This document shows, piece after piece, positions 12,132-24,498 of a DNA stretch of 64,000 bases (position 1 is the stretch's first letter; each line of letters opens with the position of its first letter). The translations under genes were made by a program, and so were the position numbers. The DNA is from Rhizoclosmatium globosum (lineage: Eukaryota > Chytridiomycota > Chytridiomycetes > Chytridiales > Chytriomycetaceae): assembly GCA_002104985.1 (NCBI GenBank), contig MCGO01000024.1, forward strand, positions 372,001-436,000, written 5' to 3'. A model generated the notes under the pieces. It made no database searches and was not told where the DNA came from. It was given only the letters and a program-made list of their open reading frames with translations.

Positions 12132-14711
12132 TCATGAAATAATCAGGGAACACATTTCAGGGTCAATGCGGTTGAACAAGTAGAACGGCATTCGGATATC
12201 GTGAACTCTCAGTGCAAAGACAATGATAAGTGCCATCGAGCACCATTATCAAAGGCAGGGGTATAATATACGCAAACTTGTCCCACCAAAGCGATAATAC
12301 TTCCGTACAATGACGTTGATCAAAAATCCTACAATCAAGGGAGTAATCATGTCCGAATGGAGGGCTCCAACTTCGTCGGACAAAGTTACGATCAAGGGAA
12401 TGTTGACGAGACACCACCAATCCCCCCATCCAAAGTGGAAAAAGGCGTAGGGAAATATTGGGAGAACGGCACCAATGGCGAAGCAATATAGCAATGAGTG
12501 ATAAGGGCTGCCAACGCCAAAGAATCGTTCCGGTCCGACGGCACCTTAAAGACAGTCAGCGAAAATGTAAAAACTATGAAATAAAGCATACCCCAAATCG
12601 CTCCTGTCGTAAAAAAGGTCTGATACAATGTAGCCGTCCATCCTTCAATACCTCCGAGGATCTTATCACCAGTGTATCGGAAAAGAGTAGCAGTCGTTAA
12701 ATACGAACTCGCTGCAGTGAGGAAAGTCGCAATGAATGCGTCCAGAAGAGGTCTCGGGGAGGAATCTGAATTGAATTAGTTTCGTGAGAACTTGGGCGAG
12801 ATCTGACCTTCATATAGTGTCCAAATTTAAATCCTGAATAAGAAGCATTCCTTGCTCCAAAGACATTGTGGTCAACGACTTGTAGGTGAGAACAGAAATC
12901 ATTTGACCTGGGAACATATAACCCCCAACCATCTCAGCTAAGACGTTGATACCAAAAACTTGCCCGGAGATCGCCCGAATAATTCCAAGAGGCAAGAATA
13001 ATACAAGCGCGAGAGTTGTTGACAACAATACACCCCACCAAGGAAGTGCAAACCCACCCCATTGACATACTGATAACCCAATAACCGAATTCACGAAAAG
13101 AAGCATCCAATACCATGAATCGGGAACTTCAGCGTATACGTCCATTAACTTGGCATGAATATCTTCAGTATCCAAGTCTCTGGCAGCAGTTTTGAATCGA
13201 TGCACAATATCAGCACCATACCAGAGAGCAACATGAACCACAGTAGCCGTGATACAAAGAAACTTGCTCATGTAACTCACGGCAAAGACGGTACTCATCC
13301 GAACAGGCTTGACGGAATCATAAAATGCAAGATCCAGAGTGGTGTTGGTCGCAGGATCCAAGAGACTTCGAATTGGAAGCAAATTGGAGTCCTTGTCGAA
13401 TAAATTGTACGAGTTCAGCGCGGAACCCAAGGGGAACATTCCTGTTCCGTTTGCACCGTACACTGGATCGGCTCCAAGCAATGAATCAGAGCCGAAAGTA
13501 TTTGTTGCCCATAAAAGGGGAGTGACAACCCATAAAAATATCCATGCTGGAATAAAACGGATTAATGGTTGGGTTGAGTTGAGTTGTCATAATATACTCA
13601 CACCCCACAACGTTGTTGACCAAGGCCCAGAACGGGGAATTAATGGGACCAACGGATGAGATGATGGACCAGTCAAACGTCACCGATAAGAAACCAACAC
13701 CTTGCGCAGCTGAACCCATCAGTTTCAGTTTCTCGTTGCCAACATTGAAAAGACAAAGGACAGACACTGCGGAAAGGAATGGAGCGATAAATGAAGGCAA
13801 AAACTGCCACAGGAACATAACTGCGCCTGCAGTCCAAAAGAATGCAAATCTTGAAAGACGCGGTCCGTTTGGAAGTCGTGCGTTTAGTTTATCGGTAACA
13901 CCGTCCGGTTCGTGTCTCCCATACACTTCTTCATGGAAAGTGTTCATAAATGACACGACTGTTAAGCATTGTGGCCAAAGCATGCTTGAAGGACGAACAA
14001 GGAACTTGCGAAAGAGTCCTGTGAGTCCATATCCATTGAATTGAGAGACTAGCAAGAAGAGGAAGCACCAAACGTCATGAATGTCCATTCCCAAGATGTA
14101 TTTTTGAGCGATGATGTTTCCCATTCCATAAGATGAGACTGTCGCCGTTGAAGCAAAAACAAAGATGAGAGTATGCTCCTTGACAGAAAATGGGCCAGGG
14201 TTTAACGTGAATGTTGGTGGATACAAAGATTTCGAAAACGGCATTCTTGGTAGAGTGAAGGTTCGGATGGGAAGCGTATTGGCCATGAAGATGCCAATGG
14301 GATAACATGCAATAACGACCATAAATGGGGTAACGTCAAATGTTGGTGATGTTCTGAACGAAAATACTGTGATTCAATGTAAGTTACACCTATAATCGAA
14401 GACTTCACCCACTCGTATGAAAGACAGACAGAGAAATTGTCGAAATGCAACCCAGAAAAAGAGATCTATCGACGCGTATAACTATGAGACAAATCTTACG
14501 TTTCACTGGTATGTTCTTACCTGAACGTCAATGCCGGCATTGAAGGTGTGTCAAACTCTGGAACAAACTTTTGGACGGTGTCATATGCTCCTAGCATATC
14601 ATCAGGTGGTGCCTGACCTTTAGTAGCCTCGTCTGGGTCGAACTGCTCATAGTACGCTGAATTAAAGTCACGGGCGGTGAAGGAGGCTGTTTCAGAGCTA
14701 CGAGAACTCAT
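12132..14711 (-). CDS. Oligopeptide transporter, OPT family
   Basis: A proton-coupled peptide transporter of the plasma membrane, found in fungi and plants. The start at 14711 gives a hydrophilic N-terminus; the second exon has PIRTFTLPRMPFSKS and the diagnostic NPGPFSVKEHTLIFVFAS. About 14 hydrophobic segments follow, with QFNGYGLTGLFRKFLV, WPQCLTVVSFMNTFHEE, SVTFDWSIISS, NPTINPFYSS-like and KSLTTMSLEQG. The last 160 bases need three single-base corrections (near 12287, 12263 and 12238) to read YRFWWDKFAYI and a final helix with MALIIVFALRVHDIRMPFY. The end at 12132 depends on those corrections. Substrate range (tetra/pentapeptides, glutathione or siderophores) is not deducible. Confidence 0.9.
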
Positions 14712-14881
14712 GATAGCACAGTTTCAAAAGAGTTTTACTTGAAGGGTATTCCCTCTTTCCCATTTGCAAGGCGGCAACGCATAGCGGCAATGATGTGTAC
14801 TGAATGGGTCAATGGGCCTCGCAATCTGATTGGCTAAAACAAAATGTCCAAAGAAAATTTTCACTCATACAGCCCTTTATT

Positions 14882-17800
14882 TTATTGCTGAATTAGCGAA
14901 ATTCCTTCAGTCAGTCTCAATAATTGATCTACAATACTTTGTGCGATTGGTCGAGCATCATGACCAAACTTTTGACGGATCAAGTCTTTCGTCAGCAAAA
15001 ATTTGAACTCTTCATCCCAAAACTGCAAGTTCGGCTTAACTCCATCCACATCAAATAAGACATGATTGATCAGCAGCACAACTCGATAGAGTATGGACAA
15101 AACTCGAGGCGGAAGAAGCTCCGAAAACAGAATAGTTTTGGTCTCGGTAATTCCAAAACTTAAACCAAGACTGTCATCCGATCCCATCTCGTTTAGCATG
15201 GTTGCATCAAGGTCTTTGTGCAAGATAGCTATGACAAATCCCATACATGCGGACATTCCTCCAACCGCTGGGAACCATCCACACTTCTGGTTTTCTAAAT
15301 GACCTATCCAATGCTTTCTGATGGTAGCATCAAACTCGATTGCACAGTTGGATTCGAGTCTCGAAATAAAGCAAAGCTCCCATAACATTACTGCGGAATC
15401 GATTGCATTGATTCTGAAGCTGGAATGGACAAATTTCAAGTCCGGTGACGGGATTTTGGATGTAAGTCCGTTTTCTCGAACTGCTCATCAGTGGGATACC
15501 CATTATTCAGCGAAACTTTTTGCATGTTGATGTTGGCAATCGATATGCCTGATTTTAGGAGCGTTGCAGCTTGAGTATTTAAACGTGGTCCATCCGCATC
15601 GCTATCATCAGAATCATAGAATCCCAAGGATCTACGGCTGGCGTTCTTTCTGGAGGAAGGGGAGGAAGTGGAAGAGAAAGTAATGTGTGACGTCCAAAAT
15701 ATCAAACTTGACTCTGTGGGGGGTGCTCATTCGTTTTGTTGGTTGGAGCATTGGATTGGAGGCTATCCATTGCTTGTTTTTGAAGTTTCGTGCGTTCTTT
15801 CCTTGCATCATCCTCCAGTTTCTTTTGAATTTTGAATGCAGACTTTGTGTTTCCGTGCCATTTTGCGTTCCACTACAACGAATATGTTAGTAACTTTGCC
15901 CATTATCCTTGACAAACTTTACCAAGTCAATTTTCCCCTCCTCTCCAGTGTAAATAAAGTTGTTCGTTTTGCCATCGTCTAACACATCCAAATCGACTGT
16001 ATCTGCTGTTGGATCAATATCAGGTTTCAAACTCCCTTCCCTTGAAGGGCTGAGGAAAGGCGTTGGATCTGAAAGCTTTTTCTCTGCGTGGACTTTTTAC
16101 CACTGATGCAATGACCTCCTTGGGACGACGTTAACTTTAAAGAGCTCGATTGATCTAGTGAAATTGTGCTCTCTGTTGTCAACTGACTTGGATTCCTTCC
16201 GTTGTCGGTCCACGAGGCGAATGCCGCCGAGTTCCCAGTAAAGATGCTCTGTTCCTATTTTTTGTACCTGGAACAAATCGGACTGGTGCTGTGGCCCATG
16301 GGCTTGGAGGAGTGCGGGTTCATTGGTTGTTCTGATGAAACTGATACAGAATCAGAATAATTGGAAACAACGCTTGCTCTCGGAAGGACGCGAAGATCAT
16401 CCAAAGCTTTGTAAAACCTCCCAATGTTTATCCTGTACTTTTTTCGGTTCTTGAATCTCTTTTGATAAGTGTTTAAAAGTGGGTCCCCGCAAATGCGCTT
16501 CAAGCGAAGAACCAGCGATTAAAACTAAGGCCTAGATTAATTTAATTTAATATATTAATGTAACTTGCTTTTTACGAGATCTGTGAATCCATAAGGCGAA
16601 AGTTGACGAAAGATGTTGTCCGAGCAGGAACTTGCTCAGTGTCAAATATCATAATTGTAAAGAGCTGAATGCACTTTCTATTGTACCGTATAGCTAATAA
16701 AACATATTCCTCGGAGACAGTAGATGGTCGCTTCAATCCAGGATAATCCGGCTTCAAACCAACCAAGGCTGCAATTCAGCTTCGGATCGCTTCTTTCGAG
16801 GATAAAGAGTCTGTTCAGTAAATTTTTTAACGATTGTGAAGCATGCTTCTATTTCATCCATCAGAAATCGATATCCAATCATGGACTACAAAGCCGGTAA
16901 TGTTTATCGAGCAAGTCGGAACTTTACGTACCTTCCAAAATGCGCTCTTCACTGCTCGATTAGCATTTGCAATTTCTGCAATCTTTCGCAGCAAAACAGC
17001 TTTCTTTTGGATATATCCAAGTGGTGCTTTAGCTTCTTCGCAGGGTCAAGTCTGCCAATCGCTTCAAGTTTCGCTTCCAGCTCATGAAATCGTTCCAATT
17101 CGTGAATATCATGATACACAGCGTTGTGAACAAACTCCTTATATTGGAGTTAATTCTTGCTCGACTGAGGTACCGGGGCAGCTCCCACACTTTGATTGAC
17201 GTACGCAACACCAAAGTTTCTATTTAGAGTTGAGAACAGCTGTGCCAAGGATTGGTTTACAATTACCAACAGTGTTACAAACAGAGTAATGACGTAATGG
17301 CATTCTAACACCAGGAGGCTTGATCAAAGACATTTCCTTGTGTTTTATAACGAGGTGTTGAAAAGGTGCGTGAAATGTGTGGCATCGTCGGACTTCCTTC
17401 AAGGTTGATGAGGTGCTTCATCCATTCAACTATCAACTTACAGCTTTGGCGTATATTATTCGATCAATTCGAATGGAATGCTCAAAAGCATGCTGGAAAT
17501 CAACTTTCCTCTCCCATAAGATAGGCTTGGTGACATGAATATGATGATCGGTTATTATCACATAACGATTGTCCTCATATAATAAATTATCCGTCAAGCT
17601 ACAGAAGCTAACATAAATTGGGACCCATCCAGCCCCAATATCACGATCAGCGGAATTTCCTCCTTGACCTTCTTCCAAAGGCCACAATTCAGTTCCTTTT
17701 AGATGAGAAGGATCAATTTCGTGTTTTTTGAGCTTTTCTGGCGGTTGTGCTACTGCTGGGGACCCAAACAAGGAGCCTCGTCTGAGAAACGAGTCACGTC

Positions 17801-17930
17801 GGGTATCACCAACTTTTTCTACGGGCTCTTGAGGATTGTCGCCAACAAGGGAAGCTTCACGTTGAAATACAAGCGGCAATATTGCAACTTTAACCTGGTC
17901 TGTTGTAATGGAAGGGCACTGTATGAGCAT
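14882..17930 (-). CDS. Unrecognised multi-exon protein, repeatedly frame-broken
   Basis: I do not recognise this family. Minus-strand coding pieces follow each other with plausible introns: a first exon from MLIQCPSITTDQ (17930) with DNRYVIITDHHIHVTK, then KHKEMSLIKPP, TSIKVWELPRYLSR, the helical HDIHELERFHELEAKLEAIG and KKAVLLRKIAEIANANRAVKSAFWK-like segment, DYPGLKRPSTVSEEYVLLA, SSLEAHLRGPTFKHL, a Lys/Glu-rich stretch, DSDDSDADGPRLN, and a C-terminal helical domain ending at 14882. At least four frame changes (near 17140, 17015, 15718 and 15452) need a base added or an unseen intron. It could be two genes. No transmembrane segment is evident. Confidence 0.45.
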
Positions 17931-18012
17931 CGGTAGTGCTTGATTTTCGAAAGAATTGTCTGATTTCCAAAAGAGAAAGAAACACAACAAATCAATCATA
18001 TAAGTGCAATCT

Positions 18013-18997
18013 TTAAAGTTTAGACGCCTTGGAGTTTCCAGCCAACCTGTCCATCGTAGCTTTCATAACCTTCAAAGTTGGCTCTGCAGTCAAAAATTGC
18101 CATCCGGCATCAGATTGATCCTTCAACATCTTGCGGTTGCGGAACTTGTCTGCAAGATCTTTGTGAACAACCTGTTTAGTCAAGCTGCGCCCGAATGAAG
18201 GAACCTTGAGAAACTGGCTCACAACAGCTTCAGCTGTTGGCAACAATTCTTCCTTTGGCACAAGCAAGTCAACAAGTCCGATTCGTTTAGCTTCCGCAGG
18301 ACCAACAACTGATCCATTGAATCCGAGTAACTCAGCCTGGCGGTGGCCAACGATTTTGGTGAAGAGTTCCATCCAAACCACTGGAACCGTTAAGCCGATC
18401 TGTGGCTCATTCAGACCCTGTATTTTTGTTCGTTGAGCTTCAAAATGCAGAGAAGTACGCGCAATTAAGTGCTTACAATGTGTCCGATATCCTTGCTCAT
18501 GATTCTGTAGTCACAACACATTGAAATAGCGCATCCTCCAGCTGGACATGCTCCGCGAATCACGCTCACAGTCACCAAACGAGACGCGTCTGAATGTGTG
18601 AAGTGGAAACAAAGGTTTAATCATAATGCATTTGTTGCGAAAGGTATCCCTACACAAGTTTCCAAGGAACACGTTTTGAGTGGTCCAGAACTCAGTGTAC
18701 TTTTCCAATGAGGTGAGAGGTGCATAAAGCTCAGTCAGGTCGTTTCCAGCTGTGAAGATGTCCTTCTCAAGTCCAGACTGGAAAATCAAGGCTCTCATGG
18801 CCTTATCGGACTGAACTTCATCGAGAGCCGCTTGGAGGTCTTTCCAGAACTTGAGGTTCAGGGCATTGACGGGCCCGCTGGTTGGTTGGTTGAAGCCATT
18901 TGTCAGCACAGCAGCAGCAAAGAAGGAAACACTGTTACCGATTGAGAGTCACAATGGCGTACTCTTTCTTCTTTTGCACTGTCACGAAGGAAGCCAT
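18013..18997 (-). CDS. ECI1: Delta3-delta2-enoyl-CoA isomerase, peroxisomal
   Basis: Crotonase-fold isomerase for beta-oxidation of unsaturated fatty acids. The start at 18997 gives MASFVTVQKKKEYAIVTLNR, spliced to GPVNALNLKFW. The middle has DIFTAGNDLTELY, and after an intron beginning gtaggg comes ASRLVTVSVIRGACPAGGC followed by DYRIMS, the oxyanion-hole loop. The last exon has NEPQIGL and the FGRSLTKQV region. The protein ends in SKL, the canonical PTS1 peroxisome signal, and has no mitochondrial presequence. All junctions are in frame. About 275 residues, the usual length. Confidence 0.9.
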
Positions 18998-19138
18998 TCG
19001 TTGTTGGGTGGCGTGGAGTTTTGAGGATGCTTTTTGATGAGAGCAGCCACATGGGCCAAATCACACACACGAGGCGGCAAGAGAATACAGATTTATTAAT
19101 AACATTAATGAGGTGGTATCACATATTTGCTATGAGTA

Positions 19139-20340
19139 TCACTTCTTTGATGGGGCAGACGCGTTCAACACGTTCATCAAAGTGGACGCCATTCCAGCAA
19201 CGTCCCCCATATTGGATGGAATCACAACAGTTGTGCTCGCTTTGGCAATCTGGCCAAAGCTTTCCACATACTTTTCCGCAACACTCAAACTTACGGCATC
19301 CTTACCACTCTCGCCATTTCTTTGAATTGCTTTTGCAATCTTTTCAATGGCCTCACTCGCCGCATCCGCATGCATCCGAATTGCAGTCGCGTTTCCTTCG
19401 GCTTTGTTCACTTGAGTCTGCATCTCGGCTTCAGATTTGAGAATCAAAGCCTGTTTGACACCCTCGGCAGTGTTGATGGCGGCCTGGCGGGACCCTTCAG
19501 ATTCGAGAATTTCCGCACGCTTCTGGCGTTCCGCAGATATTTGACGATGCATTGCGGTCAAGACTTCCTGCGGAGGATGAACATCGCGAATTTCGTACCG
19601 TAGAACCTCAATACCCCATTCCGTTGCTGCTTGATTCATAGCCTGTGTAATTTTCGTGTTGAGAAGTGTTCTCTCACTGAGGGTTCGATCGAGACTGAGT
19701 TGTCCAATTTCGGATCTCATTGATGTTTGGGCGAGTTGAGTGATGGCGAATTCTGGATCGTCGATTCCATAAGACGCTTTCATGGCATCCGTAATGCGGT
19801 AGTACAAGACTCCGTCGATTTTGATGGTGACGTTATCCTGTAGTGAACGCCGTTAGTTGAATTGTGAACAAAGCAGAACGAGAAAAGAAATACCTGAGTA
19901 ATTGCATTTTGAGGAACTATTTCGACCGCAAGTTCTTTGAACGACTGAACGTACTTTACTTGGTCCACAAATGGCATCAGGACAGCGAGACCGGGTTCCA
20001 AAACACGGTGGAACTTTCCAAAGCGCTCAACAATGTAAACAGAAGCCTGAGGAACAAATAGAACAATTGTGTTCCAAGGTGGAGAGACGCGATTGATGCC
20101 GCGACCGACGTTGCGCATAGACGAGGAGTCGGTGAAGAAGGAGTGGCGGGAAACAAGCGCGTGCGGGGCCTGGAGTGCACTACGCGATGCTCCTGCTGGC
20201 TGCTTTGAGTGTTTGATCCAGTGGCTGAGGTCTCGCGTGGGTGTTTTGAGAAGGACTGCGCAGGCGGCGGTGGTGGCGAAGGTTGATGCCACCACCTTTG
20301 ATGTGGTTGTCTTCAAGGAGGAAGAAGCGAGTCTTTGCAT
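19139..20340 (-). CDS. STOML2: Stomatin-like protein 2 (mitochondrial SPFH protein)
   Basis: Two exons around an intron at about 19893-19839. The N-terminus is Ser/Thr/Arg-rich and looks like a mitochondrial targeting sequence. The SPFH/band-7 domain reads VPQASVYIVERFGKFHRVLEPGL, VQSFKELAVEIVPQNAIT, KIDGVLYYRI, SEIGQLSLDRTLSER, WGIEVLRYEIRDV, and the coiled-coil tail has RAEILESEGSRQAAIN. These match SLP-2/STOML2, which scaffolds cardiolipin-rich inner-membrane domains with prohibitins. The C-terminal VAEKYVESFGQIAKAS is also typical. Intact, about 355 residues. Confidence 0.93.
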
Positions 20341-20543
20341 TGTTGCTTTGTTTTAAGGTTTTCGTTTGTGTGTGTGTGGTTTCTTTGTTGGGGATGCTTC
20401 TGGTTTTATGAAGTGGATGAATTTTGGAAAACGTGGTTTTTTGGTGTCGTGTTGCACAGCCTCCAAGCGCCACACCATGTCCGAAAGACACAATTAAAGT
20501 GAAACTAGCAATCTGTCAATCAAACCAGTATTTATTAAACATT

Positions 20544-22235
20544 CTAAACAGTCACCGTTTCCCCAATATCAACCACTACAAATTCCTCCTCCCTCATGCC
20601 CCGCTTCTCCATTTCTTGTCTCAACAATCGTGGCGGCTCCATAACATCCTCTCTCGAAAGCACAAAAGTTCCCCAATGCATTGCAACCGACTTTTTGGCA
20701 TGTAAGTCGTGATGGATATCAATTGCATCGCGAGGTGAGCAGTGCACATTGCTGAGAAGGTGACGTGGGGCGTAAGCGCCAATAGGGAGAGCAGCAAGGT
20801 CTGTGTCGCCAAAGTGGGAATGGATTTCGCGGAAGGCGGGACATGTGGCGACGTCGTCTTCAGAGTCGCCTTGCAGAACAGTTCGGTATCCTGTATCGCC
20901 GCCGAAAAAGAACTTTTTGGTGATTGTGTTGGGGTTGGATGTTGCTGATGTTGAAGAGATTGGCTCATTGAGGTTTGCTTCGGCAAGAATGTTGGTGTTG
21001 TCGTCATCTTCATTATCGTCTTGGTTCACAGTACTTTGAATATGCCATGAACTCCAAAGAGTCTTGTTTTTGTCCCATAGAGTTCTGCTGGAAAAGTGTT
21101 GGCTTGGCGTACAAGTGATTTGAACGTTTGATTCAACAGGAGAATCCTGAGACGCTGGTTTATGCAACTTATAGGAATCCCACCAATCGCATTCAATTAC
21201 ATTGCTTATACCCTGTATGGTATGTGATTAGAAACAAATATTCAATAGGGGGCTAAAGGGGGCTAATGGGGCTGAAAGTTGATTCCAATTTGTTCACCCG
21301 TTCGCTGATTATCTCGCCTATCATCCAAGAATTTATGGTACATTCTTTTGGTATCGAAACTTCATCCCCGTTGGTGTTGAAAGACATCGATTGAACACTG
21401 CTGGCTCGCCAAACCGACATTCCCTCTTCCCACGTCTGGGCCATCTGGTCCCACCAGTTTTCCACTTGCTTTCTGACTTTCTATGAGCTCTACTTACCGC
21501 ATCTACCAGCAGTTTTTTGTTGCCCATCGGAACGAAAAACAGAATGTCCTTCTTCTTTTCCACCAGTTTCTTCATAACATCCAAATCGAGGTGGTCGTAG
21601 TGATTGTGACTGATGACGCAGACATCCACATCCAGTTCTTCAAGCTTGCAAGGAGGATTTACGATTCTGGAGGGACCAGCCCAGGAAAGGGGCGAGCAAC
21701 GGTCGCTCAAGCAGGGATCTAACAAGATATTTGCGCCAGGTACAGAAAGCAAGAAGGCAGCATGAGAAAGCCAGGTGAGGTGCATTTTGTCATAGTTTGC
21801 ATCCTTCCGAATCCGGTCCCAATTGATATGCTGTGCGCGGACCCTGTCAGCCGCAATAGGAACCTTTGGCTTCTTGTCTCCAAATAGCATCAGCTTCGCA
21901 AAAGGTACTGCAAAGGGAACATCCTTAAACGAAGGCCAGGGATTAGCAAATCCGCCACCGCCACCAATCCAGTGTCGTCGATCATTTCGCAGTTCGGCGA
22001 CACTTGAGTCAGCTGAAACCGTGAAGGGACCACCGAGCGAAGCGGCTACTGAGTTTGGCGAATACTCAACGCCGATCGCCGACGCTGACACTGCTGCAAC
22101 AAGCCCCACGCCCGCAACACCACAGAATACTTTCTGTCGCCGCGTTAACGCAAATGTGTGTGGTCCAATGTTGCTGAGAAGACGGGCAACTCGCAGCCAC
22201 CCATCGTCCATTGTTGTGATTGGAAAATTTGTCAC
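20544..22235 (-). CDS. NAPEPLD: N-acyl-phosphatidylethanolamine phospholipase D-like metallo-beta-lactamase
   Basis: A zinc hydrolase that releases N-acylethanolamines from NAPE. The N-terminus (ATG 22235 or 22211) has a hydrophobic anchor VFCGVAGVGLVAAVSASA. The catalytic part reads HLTWLSHAAFLL, NILLDPCLSDRCSPLSW, the zinc-binding SHNHYDHLDL, and FVPMGNKKLLVDA. After an intron of about 280 nt (21496-21214) it resumes GISNVIECDWWDS, TCTPSQHF, FFGGDTGY, LAALPIGAYAPR and SVAMHWGTF. An Asp/Asn-rich insert precedes GGDTGY. The long intron is open on one frame for 70 codons (21465-21253) without family similarity, so I treat it as noncoding. Confidence 0.88.
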
Positions 22236-22263
22236 GAAAACCCAAGAAAAGAAAACTCAAAAC
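22236..22263. promoter_or_regulatory. 28-bp divergent start-codon gap, NAPE-PLD/STC1-MYND
   Basis: Twenty-eight bases separate the outer ATG candidates, or 52 if NAPE-PLD starts at 22211. It is the tightest head-to-head pair in the window and is A-rich. Confidence 0.5.
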
Positions 22264-22770
22264 ATGATGCTACTTCCGTGCAGGAAGTGCAGAGAGAGAT
22301 GTGAACCAGAATTCTACTTTGTCATGAACGACGTGTACGACTGCACAACGGATGAATCGGGCCGTTTTGACCAGTGTTGCTCAGACTGTATCGCCAAAAC
22401 GTTCAAAAAACTCAACTGCAGTGGATGCTCAAACTTTCTGGCTGATAAGAACTTTAGTTCCAGCCAACTCGCTAGAGGTAGATACCGCAGGTGCCAAAAA
22501 TGTGACTCAATTGGCGAAGGGAAGTTGGATGAAGACTTGATGTTTGTCAATCGTATTCAATGTAGAACTTGCGACATCAAAGCCGTTGACACTCCAACGG
22601 GGAAGCTCAGCTGCTGTGCAAACTGTGGTAGAGTGAGATACTGTAGTCGTGAATGTCAAATCAAAGACTGGCGCCTCAGACATCGGGAGGAGTGCCCCAA
22701 ACAGAAGGAGATAGTGGAACGTTTCAAAGCGGAAGGACGTGAACACTTATTGGGAACAAAACATTATTGA
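22264..22770 (+). CDS. STC1-like plus MYND zinc-finger protein
   Basis: A single-exon protein of 168 residues beginning with two adjacent Met codons. The first half has C-x2-C pairs in a pattern like fission-yeast Stc1 (CRKCRERC, CCSDC, LNCSGCSNFLADKNFSSSQL, RRCQKC). Stc1 bridges RNAi and the CLRC histone methyltransferase in S. pombe. The second half is a MYND finger (CCANCGRVRYCSRECQIKDW..HREEC). The STC1 resemblance rests on the FSSSQLARG and Cys spacing only, and the fusion with MYND is not something I can place in a known family. It is cysteine-rich and intact. Confidence 0.7.
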   Translation: MMLLPCRKCRERCEPEFYFVMNDVYDCTTDESGRFDQCCSDCIAKTFKKLNCSGCSNFLADKNFSSSQLARGRYRRCQKCDSIGEGKLDEDLMFVNRIQCRTCDIKAVDTPTGKLSCCANCGRVRYCSRECQIKDWRLRHREECPKQKEIVERFKAEGREHLLGTKHY

Positions 22771-22802
22771 TTCAATACTTCAAGAGATGACAGAATACTG
22801 TA

Positions 22803-24460
22803 TTATGAGGATAAGTTTTCCAATGACCGCTTGTGTGCATTCTCTGCTTCCATATTCCAATCCAACCTCCAGATCATACAAATTTCAATAAAGGACACAA
22901 AGAAGAGGGATGTAGTCAATCCACTCCAAAGCCCGTATAGTTTCCAATCAAAATAGAAACAGTCTAAAATCAGCTTCAGTAAACTTCTCCTACGCAGATT
23001 TTACTTACAGAAGATGCCAAAAGGGATACCAAGGACGTAGTAGCCAATGAGGTTTAGAAACGCTCCAATGTCTGGCCGACCTGCTCCACGCAAGATTCCT
23101 CCAGCGATGCAAGCCATCACATCAGCAATTTGGAACGCTAAACAGAATAAGAACAAGAAATCTTTACGCTTGACTTACTTGCAACGAGCGGGATAATCTC
23201 AGCAACGATATCAATGACAACCTTATCATCTGAAAACAAGTATCCGAGACTTTCCCTTCCTAGCATAAAAGCCGTACTATTGATTCCAGCTAGAAAAAGG
23301 CCTAGACCAATGGCAACAAAAGCTGAGAGCTGAGCTTGATCTGGAGCCCCACTCCCAAGAGAATTTCCAATTCGCGTTGTAGATGCGATCGCAAATCCAA
23401 GTGGCATAGTATAAGTCCAATAAGATGCACTCAAGACGATTGTTTGGGCCGCAAGATACTCAGGGCCTAATAAACCGGCTATCAGAGCAACGATTTCCCA
23501 AGCCCACCATTCCGAACAGGTCATTAATACACCCGACATTCCAAGACTCGCCGTCATCCAAAGCTTTCGACCATTCAAAACCTCGTTCCATTCCCAACCT
23601 ACAAACGCGTCGCCTCCTTCAACACGAGCCGCGTACCATACTAACGCAATTGCGATCAAAGTATGGATAATCATCAATGCAAACGGTGAACCTTCTCCTT
23701 GTTCACCGAGACTCCAAGACGTAAATACAAAAATGTACTGCAACAAACAATTGATAGGAGCGACAATCCCAATGACTACCATTTGAGCCGACATGATTCC
23801 CTGGGACATAAGGAATCTTTTCACACTTTCTGAAATGACGAATGGGACAAGAGAAGGAATCAATAGGAGAGTGTATTTTCCAGACAACCGTGCAATTTCG
23901 GGATCTTGGCCCGCAAGGAGGAGAAGCGGTTCAGTAAACCACCATAGAATCGCGACAGGAATACAGGTCAAGTACATTAAGAATATTGAACGCGATAAAT
24001 GTCTGTTGATGAGTTAACTTCAGGGCAAAATACCACCAGAGTATTATCTTACCTTCCAAGCTCACGCTTACTTCCAGTGCCTGATAGGTATTCGCCATAC
24101 GATTGAGAGCAGAGTGTATCTATAGCTGCGCCCAGTCCAACAATCAAGGAATATCCCGTTACATTCGCGAAGAGAGTCGCCAGCGCCATTGACGCGAGAG
24201 CACTAGTTCCTAATCGGCCAAGTGCGATAATAGCTGCAGTTTGAGAGACATCTAGTCATGTTTAGATAATCAAGCATATTCCGTTTCTGAATTGTGCATA
24301 CCTGAAGCAAGTATCCGATGGACACAGGGAAAGCTAGAGGAACCAGCTCTTTAGCCTCCTTGATAACGCTGGCTCTACATATCTTGACTGTTGAATCTCG
24401 GTGGAGGAGGGGCGTTTCCTCATCTGGTGGAGCGGTGGGTAATTCGATTCGTGACGTCAT
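22803..24460 (-). CDS. MATE family multidrug/toxin extrusion transporter
   Basis: A cation-coupled efflux carrier of the fungal/plant eukaryotic MATE group. The cytosolic N-terminus reads TAPPDEETPLLHRDST. Twelve hydrophobic segments follow, with typical motifs: LVPLAFPVSIGYLLQ, LCSQSYGEYLSGTG-like, ILWWFTEPLLLLAGQDPEIA, SGKYTLLLIPSLVPF, FLMSQGIMSAQMVV, SASYWTYTMPLGFAIASTTR and GNSLGSGAPDQA. The C-terminal exons include GILRGAGRPDIGA and GYYVLGIPFG. At least four introns. The stop at 22803 faces the STC1-MYND stop 32 bases away. Substrate unknown. Confidence 0.9.
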
Positions 24461-24498
24461 TGTTTGGTTTCAAGAATGGATTTCTGTTTTACCCCATT

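Noticed and set aside
21253..21465. A 70-codon frame inside the NAPE-PLD gene as an extra exon
   Set aside because: NAPE-PLD alignment joins LLVDA directly to GISNVIECDWW across gtaagt..acag, leaving no place for it.
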